64,000 nucleotides of DNA from Brachionus manjavacas (GCA_019054805.1 JAHQIY010000009.1:2852001-2916000), one strand, 5' to 3'; positions 1-11,767 are shown, counted from the first letter of the stretch. Notes: generated by a model from the sequence alone, not told the origin. Numbers and translations are program-made.

Positions 1-115
1 TTTTATTTCATTTGTTTTATCTGTGCCGAGCTAAAGCTCCTTCAGATTAAAAAAAAATAAAATAAAAATGTAAAGAAAATATATACGAAAAATTAAAATA
101 AGTTTAATTATAAAA
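1..115 (-). repeat. LINE 3' tail fragment 1
   Basis: This is a 5'-truncated 3' end of the Jockey-like LINE family whose long copy lies at 5.5-9.8 kb. Read on the minus strand, it has the family's short GAGC/GCTC hairpin (near 28-39) followed by a TAAA-rich end. The A-rich tract next to it resembles the untranslated region of the long copy. No coding sequence is retained. Confidence 0.6.
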
Positions 116-420
116 AAAGACAATTAAAAATTGATAAATTGTGACATGTGCCAAGTATTCAAGTATGAAAACAAAATTTTAAGTAGGCTAAAAAATTAAA
201 CGTTTGACAAATTCATATATCGAGATGACTATTTAATAATTTTATTATTTTATTTTATTTTATTTTAGTTCTAATTAAGCTATTTAATAATTTAATAGTC
301 TAAGATTGTAAGGAATGAACTTAAAATGTGACGTTGTCTCATAATTGAATCTAGCTTGATGATGAGATTTGGACAAAATGGTTTGTCATAATCGTCTGGA
401 ACTTTCTTCCGATTCTGGTG

Positions 421-700
421 CCATATTATTTTATTTTTTATTTATTTGTTAACTGTACCGAGCTAAAGCTCCTTCAGAATAAAAATAAAAAATTAAGTTA
501 AGTAAAATTAAAAATTAAAAAAGTTAAGTAAAATAAAATCAAAAAATAAGAAAAAAAAAATATTAATAAAGTTTGTAAGAGTTAATAACCTGGAATAAAA
601 AATAGATATATGATAAAGAGAGTTTTAGGTCATTCAGGTTTACATAGTTTAGATTTCAGGAAAAAAAGAGGAAATTGTTCAAGATTTTCAAGATTTTTTG
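421..700 (-). repeat. LINE 3' tail fragment 2 with remnant of ORF2 end
   Basis: The family hairpin lies near 460-471. At about 640-680 the sequence resembles the stop-codon region of the long LINE copy at 5705-5745 (the shared stretch ttcaggaaaaaaagaggaaa). It is therefore a short 3' fragment that includes the last codons of ORF2. The 65-codon plus-strand reading frame here (610-807) lies partly on this fragment and is not a gene. Confidence 0.6.
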
Positions 701-904
701 CCATAGTTCAGTTTTGGTCCAAATTATCTTGCTTTCTAACTTTCATGCCTTTTTCTATTTTCGAACTAATGTTCCTTTTTTATTTTTGGAATTTTATTTT
801 TAGGTAATAATTTTTCATTTTTTTAAAAAAACACAAAAACACAACTAAAAAAAAAAAAAAAAAAAATTATTTATCTTTATTTTCTTTTACTTCTCCTTAA
901 AGGA

Positions 905-953
905 GGTTATTATTATTTATTTGTATATCTGTACCGAGCCAGAGCTCCTTCAG

Positions 954-987
<34 letters not shown>

Positions 988-1080
988 AAAAATTAAAATA
1001 AAGTTAAATAAAATAAAATAAAAATAAAAAGTAAGAAAAAATAGAGTTAAAATAATATAACTTAAAAAGTAGATAAATAT
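905..1080 (-). repeat. LINE 3' tail fragment 3
   Basis: A third copy of the hairpin (near 936-947) has a changed loop (CAGA instead of TAAA) while the GAGC/GCTC stem is kept. An A-run and A-rich untranslated-like sequence adjoin it. From here to the GH31 gene at 1618 I see only AT-rich sequence without a gene. Confidence 0.55.
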
Positions 1081-1617
1081 TAAAATTAAAATTAGATAAA
1101 TTTTGATAGAGAGTAACAGAATACATATTTTAATTATTTGATGATTTGTTATTTGTTAATTCAATTCAATAAATAAATAGTTCAAGATTTTTATTTTTAA
1201 TGTCACCTCAAAATCATTAATTTGTTGTAAAAATAATTAATTAGTCAATCGAAAAGTATTTTTGTCACTCAAATCATTATTTTATCAGTCAATTAATTTA
1301 TTTGTCATCAAATGTAGTTTTTTTGTCAGTTCCAAAAATAAGCTTGTTTTTTTCAATTCATAGCAAAAAATATTCATGGTTAAACAATCAGCTTTTGTTA
1401 TTCTCTCAACCCATTTCTTTTATGTATACAGATTTACAAATAAATAAATAATAAATTTCTTTTATGTAAAATTTTAAATTTTTTTAAAAAGGATCTGAAA
1501 AGAATCACATGAAAAATAGTTATTTTTAATTTTTCACTGCTTCATTATCTTATCTCTATAGATGATAAATTAGCTAATAATTTTTTTTTTTAATTTTGAA
1601 AAAAATACTTTAAAAAA

Positions 1618-3357
1618 ATGCTGCTAAAAATTTTGATATTCAATCTTTTTTTAAATTTTTCAATCGATTGCTATACACTAGAGAGTGTTAATCTTGCCGA
1701 ATCGCCATATCCACTCTGGGCCCATTACCACTGGATATGGCTGGCTAATCCAGATGAAACTCAAGAATCATCTGTTCAGCTATTGAAAGACTATCAGTCG
1801 TACTCAATACAGGTAGGTGCCATAAATTTAGACTCAGCATGGCCCGACAAATACCAAAATTTCAAATGGAACCAGAAAAAATTTCCAGATCCCAAATCAA
1901 TGATCGACTATTTCCACTCTCAAAATGTCAAAGTGCTAACATGGATTACTTCAACAGTAAACAATGACTCGAGCAATTTTGACTTTGGCAAAAAACACGG
2001 CTTCTTTCTCAACGAAGCAAAACTTGTGCACTGGTGGAGGGGCCACGGCGCTCTACTGGACTACTCGAATCCCAAAGCAGTCGAATGGTGGCACGAACAG
2101 ATGGACTACTTGTTGGATATCGGAATAGATGGCTGGAAATGTGACGGAACCGATCCATATGTTCTGGAGCTAATTGATGCTAAAGGCTACCAAGGACACG
2201 TAACCGAAAGAGAATATGCCGATTACTACTACAGGGATTTTTACTATCATACTAAAGTAAAGCGTGGCGAAGCGTTGATAATGGCCCGGCCAGTGGATAA
2301 TTTCAAAAATTTTATTTTTTTAAACTATGCGCCGAAAGATGTGATGTTCAGTGGATGGGTTGGTGACCAGAAGGGAAATTGGGACGGGTTAAGAACTGCA
2401 TTGATAAATATTGTGCACAGTGCTTGGAATAATTACTTGAACTTTGGCATGGATATAGGTGGCTATGTAAGTGATGGAAAGTGGGACTTGGGCCGCGAGA
2501 AAACTGTGTTCATCAGGTGGTTTCAACTGGGCGCATTTTTGCCACTGATGGAAAATGGAGGAAATGGCGAGCACAGACCATGGAAGTTTGGACAAGAAGT
2601 GGTGCAGATATATCGAAAATTTGCTTGGATTCACACAGATTTATCGCTTTTTTTTCTCAGCTCTGGCACCGAGTGCTATTACAAAAATATTTCTGTGATC
2701 AAACCAATTGCGCACAGGATAATACCATTCACTGTGCCAACTACTTTTGACTACCTCCTAAACAATGAAATTTTCATATCTCCCATCTTGGATAACTCGA
2801 CAAGATTTGACATTAGATTGCCGCAAGATTCTTGGACATATTGGTTCAATACGAGCCAAAGTCATAGAGGAGAATTGAGGGGTTTTAGCGTGCCTTTGGA
2901 TCAGTATCCAGTCTTTATTCGAGACGGCTCGATTCTACCTTTGCATGTACAAAGTAACTTTAGTTCTTTAGGAAGTAATTTTTCCAAAGACTATGTCACT
3001 TTGATGATAACCAGACCAAAGAGTGGAAAGCATGAAAAACTAGTCTATGAGTACAAATCAAGTGGCTATCTAGTTAAATATGATCACAATAGTTTATTAA
3101 ATGAGATTGATATTGAAATAAGCGCTAATGAGAATAACAAGTATATAATTTTAATGAATGGCATAAAATCGCAAAGGACTAAAAGTTCAATAGAGGTTGG
3201 TGGCGGAAAATTTGAGACTATTCCGAATAGAAACGAATCTGCAAGATTTTGGAATGATTTAACCAATTCTTCTTTCAAACCAAGTGGAAATCAAATGTTT
3301 ATTAAATTGGTTAGTAAAAATGAAGCTGGAATTCATTTAAGAATAAAGAATATTTAA
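1618..3357 (+). CDS. Secreted glycoside hydrolase family 31 (alpha-glucosidase-like)
   Basis: An intronless 579-residue reading frame. The first ~19 residues are a hydrophobic signal peptide, which suggests secretion or a lysosomal location. The body matches the GH31 (beta/alpha)8 catalytic domain: strand motifs LDSAWPD and VLTWITSTV, the nucleophile region GIDGWKCDGTDP (Asp about 176), the acid/base region FSGWVGDQKGNWDGL (Asp about 250), FGMDIGGY, then the beta-sandwich with PVFIRDGSILPL. GH31 enzymes are retaining alpha-glycosidases; the substrate cannot be read here. The N-terminal beta-sandwich common in animal GH31 enzymes is nearly absent, so the protein starts almost at the barrel. 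The ATG follows an A-rich leader and begins the signal peptide, which supports this start. All expected catalytic residues are present, so it looks functional. Confidence 0.9.
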   Translation: MLLKILIFNLFLNFSIDCYTLESVNLAESPYPLWAHYHWIWLANPDETQESSVQLLKDYQSYSIQVGAINLDSAWPDKYQNFKWNQKKFPDPKSMIDYFHSQNVKVLTWITSTVNNDSSNFDFGKKHGFFLNEAKLVHWWRGHGALLDYSNPKAVEWWHEQMDYLLDIGIDGWKCDGTDPYVLELIDAKGYQGHVTEREYADYYYRDFYYHTKVKRGEALIMARPVDNFKNFIFLNYAPKDVMFSGWVGDQKGNWDGLRTALINIVHSAWNNYLNFGMDIGGYVSDGKWDLGREKTVFIRWFQLGAFLPLMENGGNGEHRPWKFGQEVVQIYRKFAWIHTDLSLFFLSSGTECYYKNISVIKPIAHRIIPFTVPTTFDYLLNNEIFISPILDNSTRFDIRLPQDSWTYWFNTSQSHRGELRGFSVPLDQYPVFIRDGSILPLHVQSNFSSLGSNFSKDYVTLMITRPKSGKHEKLVYEYKSSGYLVKYDHNSLLNEIDIEISANENNKYIILMNGIKSQRTKSSIEVGGGKFETIPNRNESARFWNDLTNSSFKPSGNQMFIKLVSKNEAGIHLRIKNI

Positions 3358-3570
3358 TTTCACTCAATAGATTTTATAATTTGCCAAAAAACTAAAATAA
3401 ATTAAATTTATTTAGTTCAATTAAAAAGCTGTACTTAATTATTTAATTTATAAATCGGACTAGAGTGAACTAAAGCCACAAAAATAGTAAATTATATCAC
3501 TAATTTAATAAAACTACCACAAATTAAATTTAAAATTACACATCCAGTTTTTTTCTATTAATCTAGTTTT
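3358..3570. other. AT-rich 3' flank of GH31 gene
   Basis: AT-rich sequence after the GH31 stop codon, with A-rich stretches that could serve as polyadenylation signals. I see no gene here. Confidence 0.4.
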
Positions 3571-3720
3571 GCTATTATTTATTTATTTGTTTTTTGTACC
3601 GAGCTAGGGCTCCTTCAGAATAAATTAAAAAAATCAAAATAAAAAATAAAATTAAAGTTAATAAAATGAGATAAAAATAAAATCAAAATAAAGTAAATAA
3701 GCTATAAAAAATGAAAGTTT
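3571..3720 (-). repeat. LINE 3' tail fragment 4
   Basis: The hairpin is at 3601-3612 with loop TAGG between GAGC and GCTC. It is flanked by ATTTATTTATTTG on the terminal side and by A-rich untranslated-like sequence on the other, as in the full-length LINE. Confidence 0.6.
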
Positions 3721-3739
3721 AGAATGTTTAAAATGCTAC

Positions 3740-4860
3740 TAATAATTTTTAGAGCTAAGATTATTTGAGCAGTAAATAAAATTATTTTACCCCAAAAATT
3801 TTTTTAAAAAGCAGTAAAATTAATTAATGTGCAGGAATAAAAAATATAAGTGATAATAACCTTAAGTTATCCGCTAAAAGAATGAAATGAACAGAAACTA
3901 TACTTAATTGAACCCAATAAAATGAATTTTGATCAGTTAAATGAATTATTAAACCAAATTAAATGAATCTTGATCAGTAAATTGAATTATTAGTTAATAA
4001 TTTTCGATTATTTTCGGCCCTATCTATATAAATGTCTTTCTTTCTCTGTTGTAAATAAATTCAAATAATGAATTTTACAAAAATATATTTCAATATATAG
4101 AATGAGTGATGACGAGTACGTCCCACTTGAATTATTTGAATCGCAAGAGTCTGATTCTGAAGAAGTGGAAGAAAGAAAGATACTCAAAAAACGAAGAGGT
4201 ATTAATCGAGAATGGCTATATTTGGATATGATTGATGACAATGATGCTGCAGATTTGTGGTTAAAAAATGAAACAAAATCAAAAAAGAAGATACCTATAT
4301 AATTGAATTTGCGGCAATGAAACACTTAGTTAAAATACCAATTGCAGCCAAACAAGTGTTGATTGATGGTAAAAAACCAAAAGGGCGTCCGCCATTAGCA
4401 AAAAAGGCATTGGTTTATCAGCCTAAAGATATTATAATGTCACAAGCAACAACAAGTATTCCAGCAACGAGTAAACCAACCGCTAAGCCTACTCGCAAAC
4501 AAAAACAGACTGAAGTTACTGAAAATACTGAAGAAATCAGAAATAAAAAGCTTAAAATAGGTGAAAATCAGGTAATTAATTCTTAAAACTAAGCGAGGAC
4601 GTGGTAGACCTCGCAAAAATTAATACTAATACATCTTACACTTCTTTTTTTTTTAAATGTTACTTGATTTAAAAACTTTTTCTTTAACTAAAAAATACTT
4701 TTTCTGTTCAATGAAATTTATTTTTACTACCGCTTTTATTATTTATTCTCACTGTTATAACTATTTTTTGGGTCCTATTAATTATTTATTTTCTGCTCAT
4801 ATAATTTAATATCTGTTTAATATTATTTACTGCTCAATTAATACCCGTCCCAATTTTTAT
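3740..4860 (+). mobile_element. Internally deleted MULE-like DNA transposon remnant
   Basis: Two short reading frames look like the two ends of a MULE-type transposase with its middle missing. 4102-4302 has an acidic N-terminus and an R-x-W-L-Y motif followed by an acidic/aromatic segment, as in many animal MULE proteins upstream of the DNA-binding domain. 4317-4586 has a basic tail with GKKPKGRPPLAKKAL, and just after it a second AT-hook-like RGRGRPRK reads in another frame near 4590-4620. Flanking sequence has an imperfect inverted motif (about GAGCAGTAAATAA, near 3768 and 4830). Assignment to MULE is from motif resemblance only. Confidence 0.45.
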
Positions 4861-5530
4861 TTTAAACCATATTTTGATTACAATAATAATCAAATTAATA
4901 AAAATTATCAAAAGAAGTATAAAGAAAAAAAAATTTAAGGTTCGTGCGTAGCAAAACGACAGCACTATTTTAATCGACAATTTTCGATAGCATATTCGTA
5001 ATCTACGTATATGAAAACCTAGGAAAACTTGCTTCTTTAGGGGGGGGGGGGAGATTTTTGACTAGAGGGTCTTGAAGTTTAATAGTTTTTGAAAACGGTG
5101 GTTTAGGTTTTTGAAATTTTTGAGATGAATTTTCATTCAAAAGTTTCTATATCTGAATTTTTAAAGAGCGCAAAATTCTCTATTAAATGATATATTTTTC
5201 AATTATTTTAAGTTGCACTTAAAACCAAAAAAACACTTTTTTTTGTGCTTTTTTACAGTTTTTTTGATTCTCGTCGGAGGATTGACCCAAGACCCTAACT
5301 TTTTTATTTAAATTATGAAACTAGACAAAATTCTGAACAGGTTTCACTCAGGTTTCACTTTTTTGATTTAAAGCTTAATTAATCCATAAAAAAGTCAAAA
5401 TATAGTTCAATTTCTAAAAAAAATCATTTTTTTAAATTTTCAATTGCTCTTCACAAATTTTGTATATCTCGATTTTTTCGAATCTATTATCATTACAATC
5501 AATTACAGCTGAACTGTTAGTTGGAATATC
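4861..5530. other. Intergenic sequence with a G-run
   Basis: AT-rich sequence with no supported gene. A run of about ten G at 5041-5050 is conspicuous in this base composition. Confidence 0.4.
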
Positions 5531-5704
5531 TATATTTTATTTATTTGTTTATCTGTACCGAGCTAATGCTCCTTCAGAATAAAAAAAAAAAAAATGAAAT
5601 AAAATAAAGTTAAATAAGGTAAAATAGAATAAAAAAAAAAAAGGATAAATAAGTCAAAAGAAAATTAAGAACGATATGTTTAAATAACTAGAGTTAGGAC
5701 ATGT

Positions 5705-6264
5705 TTAAATATCTGATAGTTCAGGAAAAAAAGAGGAAATTGCTAGATAGCAATTACACAATGGAGTTGGATATTCGATATATCTTGATTCGAAACCTTC
5801 TCTATATTCTTCCACCAGTCTGACGACCAGTGGAACAGAATGACTCAATCCTGCCCTGACATATCTCTCACTCAACTCAAAAAGTCTATTCGAAATTGTT
5901 AGGAGATTAAGTTTATTGAAGGCCTCTTGGTGTATAATATTGGAGGGGGTATCATATTTTAGCTTCAAAATAGATCGAACTGCTGAATTTTGAATAACTT
6001 GTATTTTTTTGATGTTAGTTTCTGAGAATGAATTTAAACAAGGAAAAGAATAATCCAAAATTGATCCTATTAAGGATTTGTAAAGATTACCTAGTGTTTT
6101 TGGTTTTAGACCCCATTTTTATTTGAAAGATATTTTATTAAGTTAAGCCTTGAATTACAGCGCTCTTTTAATTCATCCACCATTGGGCTAAAAGTAAGTT
6201 TTGAGTCTAATGTTATTCCTAAGAATTTAACTTTTTCCTCTTTATTTAAATTACTATTATTAAT
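5705..6264 (-). pseudogene. LINE copy 1 ORF2 C-terminal region
   Basis: Continues the ORF2 protein after a frameshift caused by one T fewer in the run near 6115 than in copy 2. The part at 6058-5705 contains the Jockey-type C-terminal segment DYSFPCLNSF...QNSAVRSILKL...YDTPSN and ends with YPTPLCNCYLAISSFFPEL. The same tail ends the LINE fragments at 31.1, 32.3 and 52.8 kb, so it marks family membership. Confidence 0.85.
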
Positions 6265-8511
6265 TTAAAGGTCAAGATTAATTTTAACTTTAGTTTTTTT
6301 CTCAAAGATCATAATATTTCTCAAATAACATGATTTTTCAATGGAAATTTTCATTTTCCATTTGAAAAGCCATATTTCAACTTCTTTTAGATACTTATTA
6401 ATCACTTTTTCAAGATTTCCTATCTTTTTAAAAGTAAAAAAGGTAGCCAAATCATCTGCAAAAAGAAGAGAGTATTGGCAGTTTGTTTTGTTTCTTTTTG
6501 GTATATCATTTATAAAAATGCTAAAAAGAAGCGGACTAATTACTGACCCTTGTGGAACTCCTGCTTTAATAGGGTATTGATCACTTAGATGATTATTTAT
6601 ATTTACTTTAAAAGATCTTAAGTGCAGAAATGATCTTATCCAATAGATAAGATAAGGTGGTAGATAAATTTTTATTAGCTTGTAAATTAGTCCATCATGC
6701 CAAACTCTATCAAAAGCTTTAGAAATGTCAAAATATAGACAACATACCTTCTTCTTTCTATTAAAGGACTCTGAAACTTTTTGAATAAGAAAGTAAAGAT
6801 TATCTGCAGTGCGTCTATGTTTTCTAAATCCTGATTGTTCATCAATAAGTAGACTATTGTTCTCCAGAAAATTATATATTCTTGTAAAGATGATGCGTTC
6901 AAGTAACTTTCCAAGGCAACTTGTCATACTAATTGGACGATAGTTATTAGGATCTTGAGTGGGTGATGTTTTCTTGGGGATCATGGTTATACTTGCTATT
7001 TTCCAAGCTTTTGGCACTTGACCTATTTCCAAACTCCTGTTAAAAAGAATACTTAGTTCAATTAAAGTCTCTTTAGGTAAATTTTTTAACATTAGGTCGT
7101 GGATTTGATCTAATCCAGAGCCTGCTTCTTCTTTTAATTTTTTTAAAGCATTTCTTATTTCCAAAAGAGTAATAGGCTCGTCCAAGTTATTTTGTACCTT
7201 ATTTTTTAAGAAGTCTGTAATGGTTTGTGATATTTCAGAACTATCCTCTAATTCAACAAGATCTAGATGAGGACTAAAAGTTGAGGCTAAGATATTTCCA
7301 AAGATTTTTCCTTTATCTATATCTGTCTTAAACTCAACACCATCTTTGAGTAATGATGGTATCTGTTTTGAACATTTCTTAGATCTGAACTTATTTATTT
7401 TTTTCCAGAAAGGCCTGCTTGATAAAGTATTCCTTCCCATTTTATTTATAAAATCTTGCCAGTTTTGGTTCCAAAATTCTTTAAGAGCTAGACAAACCTC
7501 AGATGTAAGCTTATTAAAAATTATCTTTAAAGAAGGACACCTGGTTTTTTGGAAAAATCTTCTAATTTTTCTTCGTTCTTTGATTAATAAGACAATGTTT
7601 TTTGGTAAGCTTGATTTAAAAGACTTTTGAGTGTAAGCTGGAACACTTTTTTGGGCAGCATTAACGATCTTTTCTGAAATGTGTTTATTTATGTCATCAA
7701 TGTTTGTAAAAGAACTTATATGTTGATTTGATGACTTCAGTAAATCTCGGTAAAGTCCCCAATTTGCTTTTAAGACTAGTTTTCAAGGGTTCAACTGTAA
7801 TTAAATATTCAGCTGATATACATGTTTGAATTGGAAAGTGATCACTTAACATATCATGGTCTATAAGAACTTTGAAGTCAAGGACCTTATCCGATAGTGA
7901 TGACGGTATTAGGAATAGATCAAGGACTTCGAAGTGATCAGTTTTAAATCTATTATATGTTGGTGTTATGTCATTTATTGCAGAAAGATTGAGCTTGCTA
8001 AAAATTTCCTCCAAGATTAAACCATTTTCATTTTCTCCAAAACAACCTAACTTTTAGATTTGGCATTGAAATCACCCCCTATTATAAATTTTCCACATCT
8101 ACTTGAGATTTCTAAGAAAAGTTTAAAAGGAAGTACAGTATTTGGTGGATTATAAAGGCTAAAAATAAAAAATTGAGTATTATTTAGATATATTTTAATA
8201 CAAAGAAGCTCTGCACTAAACTCATCAAATGAGTAATCTTGTTTAAATTCAATACCGTCTCTTACCAACATAGCTATTCCTCCACCATGTCTATTTCGGG
8301 CCTTAACTAATGAAGTGTAATTTTTAAAATTAAAGTAAAAGTTTGAATCATTCGTGTTTATTTTTATTTCATTTAGGAGAAGTATGTCAGGACAATTTTG
8401 AGTTAAAAATTCTTCTAAAAGATGAATCCTACTTGGTAAATGGAAACAATTCCAGTGTGTAATTACTAACCTGTTTTTTGAAAAAGGTTTGTTTGAAAAT
8501 TTTTTGTTCAT
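6265..8511 (-). pseudogene. LINE copy 1 ORF2: endonuclease and reverse transcriptase, broken
   Basis: 8511-8047 encodes the start of an APE-type endonuclease (VITHWNC, then LLNEIK, RHGGGIAMLVR, SLYNPPN and IIGGDFNAKSKS). A frameshift near 8050 separates it from 8014-7697 with the SDHFPI motif. 7440-6265 is the reverse transcriptase: NNYRPISMTSCLGKLLERI, DEQSGFRKHRRTADNL, YFDISKAFDRVWHDGL, AGVPQGSVISPLLFSIFIND and the catalytic box LLFADDLATF. The region between 7697 and 7440 is broken by further lesions. The catalytic residues of the polymerase are intact but the protein cannot be made in one piece. Confidence 0.88.
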
Positions 8512-8543
8512 TTGTTTAATTTGATTGAATTGAGGTTGATTTT

Positions 8544-9809
8544 TTACTGTTTTTTTTTGATTGGTAACATGCTCTTTCGACCACGGATTTCTTCATTGGC
8601 GTCAAAGAATGCATTATCGTCTACTGAACTTGTACTTTTTAAAATCTTTTTTTTTGTATTTGCAAGAACACTCGTATTTCTCTTCATCCTCTCTTTTTTA
8701 AGTTTTGTTTTAGTATTGTCATTTGATTCATTGTTGGATTCATAGTGCGATTCATATGAGCTCAATATTTGTGTTTCCAATAGAACTGAGCTGGTATGAG
8801 GGATCGCTGTTGTAAGCGTTTTGGGTTGAGGTTTTGAATTAGGGGGGGATTCGGTAAGGGATTTTTGGACAATCTGCGGTAAAGTTGGAATCTGAAATGG
8901 TAAATCTGTTTGTGGAGGAGGACTCTGGACAATCTTATCTTGAATAATAGTTTCTACAGTAGGATCGAAGCTTTCAATATAGCTGTCTAATGGGTGCTGT
9001 TCGGTTTGTTCCATTTTTTCTCCATTATCTCCGTCTTCAGGATATGAAGGTGTTGGAAGGTCATCGTCTACAGCTAACTCATTGTAGTCTATTTTTTCTC
9101 TCTCCATGCTTTTTATTTTTTCAGCCATTGATCATTTTATTGCTGGGTGGCCTTTCAGCTTACAATTAGGACACTCGAGTTTTTTTACTGGACAATTTTT
9201 GATAGAGTATTTAGGATCAAGGCAAAAAAAGCATCGTTGTTGCTGACCAGAGATTGTGATGTTTGTTTTGAGTCCAAATACTTTAGTTGGTCCTACTAGG
9301 TTTTGAATTTGCTCATTGATTTCTATTGGTTATAAGATACGAACTCTTTTTATCCCATTGTTGACCTCAGTCCATCCGTCTTCTTTAAATTTCTCATTGG
9401 AGATCTCTTTTATTTCTAAATCCTTTAGTTTTAGATTGTTAACGAAGCGGGCAATTGTTTGGTCAGTAATATTTGTTGGTAAAAAGTGGAACCTTAGGGT
9501 TGCTGATTTTTTACCATCATCGATTTTAAATTTGTTTGGGTCTTCGAATTTAAATTGTCTGTTTTCAATTAATACTGGTCTATCGAATAAATTAACGGTG
9601 TTCAGGCTTGGGTGAAATTCGACGATCCAAAATCGATTCGAAGAAAAATTTCCAACTGAGATGACTTTTGATTTTTCCTCTTCCGATAGTGAGCGAGATA
9701 GATAAGTAAGTAAATCATGGTGAGTTAAAGGCCGGTCCAAACTCTTTAGGTTCAGCTTAATTGAATTTCTGAAATTCCATTTGATGGAATTTCCAAGTTT
9801 GTAAACCAT
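8544..9809 (-). pseudogene. LINE copy 1 ORF1 (gag-like, CCHC knuckles), broken
   Basis: Begins at 9809 with an RRM-like region (rough residues 1-155), is interrupted by TAA near 9330, and continues in the same frame into zinc knuckles (CFFC...NC, then CPNCKLKGH). The second knuckle's last cysteine position reads TGA, a probable TGC-to-TGA mutation just before 9128. The remainder (9128-8544) is an acidic, proline-rich and then basic tail. The homologous region at 31.6 kb keeps the cysteine at that place. Jockey-type ORF1 proteins bind the element RNA. Confidence 0.8.
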
Positions 9810-9835
9810 TTGGTGTTAAAAAGGAAAACTTTTTG

Positions 9836-10320
9836 CCAAGATTTTTTATGTTAATTTTTCTTTTTCTTTTCAAAATTTTTTTTTTTATTATATTTCATTT
9901 TTCATTTACTTTCTTTTATTTTTCTTTCCTTGATTATCATTGAAGTCTTCAAAATACTTGTGTGCATCATAAGTGATCACTTTAACTCGCATTTTAATTT
10001 AATATAGAGATTCGATTACTCTAATTACCGCCGTGTCGTTTTTGAAATTTTAGAGCTTTTTTGATAATAAAATAGGTAAAAGTTAAAAGTTTTATCAGAT
10101 CTTTTTTTATATTATTTTTTGGTAAAAATAAATATAAAAATAAAGATATCAATTAATTTAAAAAAATTAAAAATAAAATAAAGTTAAATATGATAGAATA
10201 AAAATTTAAAAAAATAAAAATGTAATAAAATGGTTTAAAATAGAGGAAAATTAATGAAATTGAACTAGAGAGTTAAAGGATACATATTTTTAAAAAATTG
10301 ATTGAATACTTACGTTTTGA
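9836..10320. repeat. AT-rich spacer with LINE untranslated-like tract
   Basis: Pyrimidine-rich stretch followed, at about 10140-10290, by an A-rich tract resembling the 3' untranslated region of the Jockey-like LINE (AAAATAAAGTTAAATA-like) but without the hairpin. No gene seen. Confidence 0.35.
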
Positions 10321-10546
10321 TGTTTATAGTACGCGTAAAGAGCGTAGAGGATCCCCACCTATTGACTGGGATTAATTCTTTAAAATTACATTAAAAGCGT
10401 CATCAATAAGCTTAGAGCAAAATTAATTAAAAAAAAAGCTAGCACGTTTAATTGTTATTTTAACTTTGTTATTCAAAAAATTTGACAAATAAATTATTCT
10501 AGTTCCAAAACATAAATCGTCATCATTAAAAAAATTGAAAAAAAAA

Positions 10547-11767
10547 ATGATGTCACCGTCAGTCTCGGACTCGGACGACCCAACCGAAAAACCAGATCTG
10601 CCAGTGACTAAGTCGTCCAGCGAGCTGAGATCACTTCTTTTATCCCTTTTAACAATTCTAATCTATTACTGTTTTTCAATAAGTCTCACCTTTTACAACC
10701 GATATTTATTCGTCACTTACCAGTACCCTCTGAGCATAACAATTATACATTTAATAGTAAAGTACGTTTTGTCTTCTCTGATACGCTCCACTCTCAATTT
10801 GTATAACTTCGCCAAAAAACGACCTGGCCAAACACAGCACCGACAAAGGATCACACTCAACTGGTTTTTGTACACAACTCGCATCATTCCGACGGCAATA
10901 GCCTCAGCTGCCGACATCGGCCTGTCGAACTGGAGTCTCCAATTCATCACCATCACCTTGTACACCATGTCCAAGTCCACCGTAATCCTATTCATCCTGT
11001 TTTTTTCAATTTTACTCCGCTTAGAAAAGTGGCGCAAGTCCATAATTTTAGTCATTCTATCCATATCCTGTGGTCTATTTTTGTTCACCTTTCACTCGAC
11101 TGAATTTCATCTGTTTGGCTTTGTTTTGGTCATGATAGCCTCATTTATGGCCGGTCTAAGATGGACCTTGGCTCAAGCAATAACCCAAAAACACGAGCTT
11201 GGCCTCGCCAATCCAATTGACATGATATACCATGTGCAGCCGTGCATGATTTTGTGCTTGTTACCACTGGCCGTCTACATAGATGGGATTGCGATCATCA
11301 CCACTGATAAGATGTTCAGATCTGACCAATATGAAGAAATATTTGGAAATATAATGTGGATTTTGTACGGAGCTGGACTGGCTTTTTTGCTCGAGTCCAG
11401 CGAGTTGCTGGTAGTGACGTTCACATCGAGTTTAACCTTATCTATATCAGGTATATTCAAAGAAATATGCATCATTTATATAGCAGTTACTTGGAACAAT
11501 AATAAACTGAATGCAATGAACACACTTGGTCTTGTCATGTGTTTGCTGGGCATCACCATACACTGCTATATGAAAGCTAAAAGAGAGGCGCAAATTATTT
11601 CGAGGGATAAAAACAAAGAAACCATAGTTGGGTCCAAGGCGAGAGGAGCCAATTACTCGAAATTAATTGATGAAAGTGACAGTGAAAGTTTTATCAGCAA
11701 ATTGACAGCTGAAGATGGTGAGAGCTTTGAGCTTAGCAGACAAAATAGGTCTTTGCCGAATGAATGA
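10547..11767 (+). CDS. SLC35C2-like nucleotide-sugar-type transporter
   Basis: An intronless 406-residue multi-pass membrane protein. About ten hydrophobic segments run from residue ~35 to ~355, flanked by an acidic/serine-rich cytosolic N-terminus and a polar C-terminal tail. Motifs typical of the SLC35C/triose-phosphate-translocator group are present: NRYLF after the first helix, the ADIGLSNWSL segment, YTMSKSTVILFI, and GLRWTLAQAI. SLC35C2 proteins act in the early secretory pathway and are linked to fucosylation, including of Notch; the substrate here is inferred from similarity only. The start is the first of two adjacent ATGs (10547 and 10550); the reading frame extends upstream only through an A-run. 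Confidence 0.85.
   Translation: MMSPSVSDSDDPTEKPDLPVTKSSSELRSLLLSLLTILIYYCFSISLTFYNRYLFVTYQYPLSITIIHLIVKYVLSSLIRSTLNLYNFAKKRPGQTQHRQRITLNWFLYTTRIIPTAIASAADIGLSNWSLQFITITLYTMSKSTVILFILFFSILLRLEKWRKSIILVILSISCGLFLFTFHSTEFHLFGFVLVMIASFMAGLRWTLAQAITQKHELGLANPIDMIYHVQPCMILCLLPLAVYIDGIAIITTDKMFRSDQYEEIFGNIMWILYGAGLAFLLESSELLVVTFTSSLTLSISGIFKEICIIYIAVTWNNNKLNAMNTLGLVMCLLGITIHCYMKAKREAQIISRDKNKETIVGSKARGANYSKLIDESDSESFISKLTAEDGESFELSRQNRSLPNE

Larger units (their letters stand above)
5533..9835 (-). mobile_element. Jockey-like LINE, near full length, inactivated (copy 1)
   Basis: In minus-strand order: ORF1 (gag-like with zinc knuckles), ORF2 with an APE-type endonuclease, reverse transcriptase and a C-terminal region, a 3' untranslated region, the family hairpin (GAGC-loop-GCTC near 5560), and a terminal TAAA-like repeat. 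It is about 4.3 kb. Stops and frameshifts break both ORFs, so it is not autonomous now. A second, 5'-truncated copy lies at 52.6-54.4 kb and is nearly identical over the shared 1.7 kb, so the family has moved recently. The 5' boundary is set by the start of ORF1 and is approximate. Confidence 0.9.

Noticed and set aside
610..807. 65-codon open frame near the left edge
   Set aside because: Its 5' half is antisense to the LINE ORF2 end, and the rest is low-complexity T-rich sequence.
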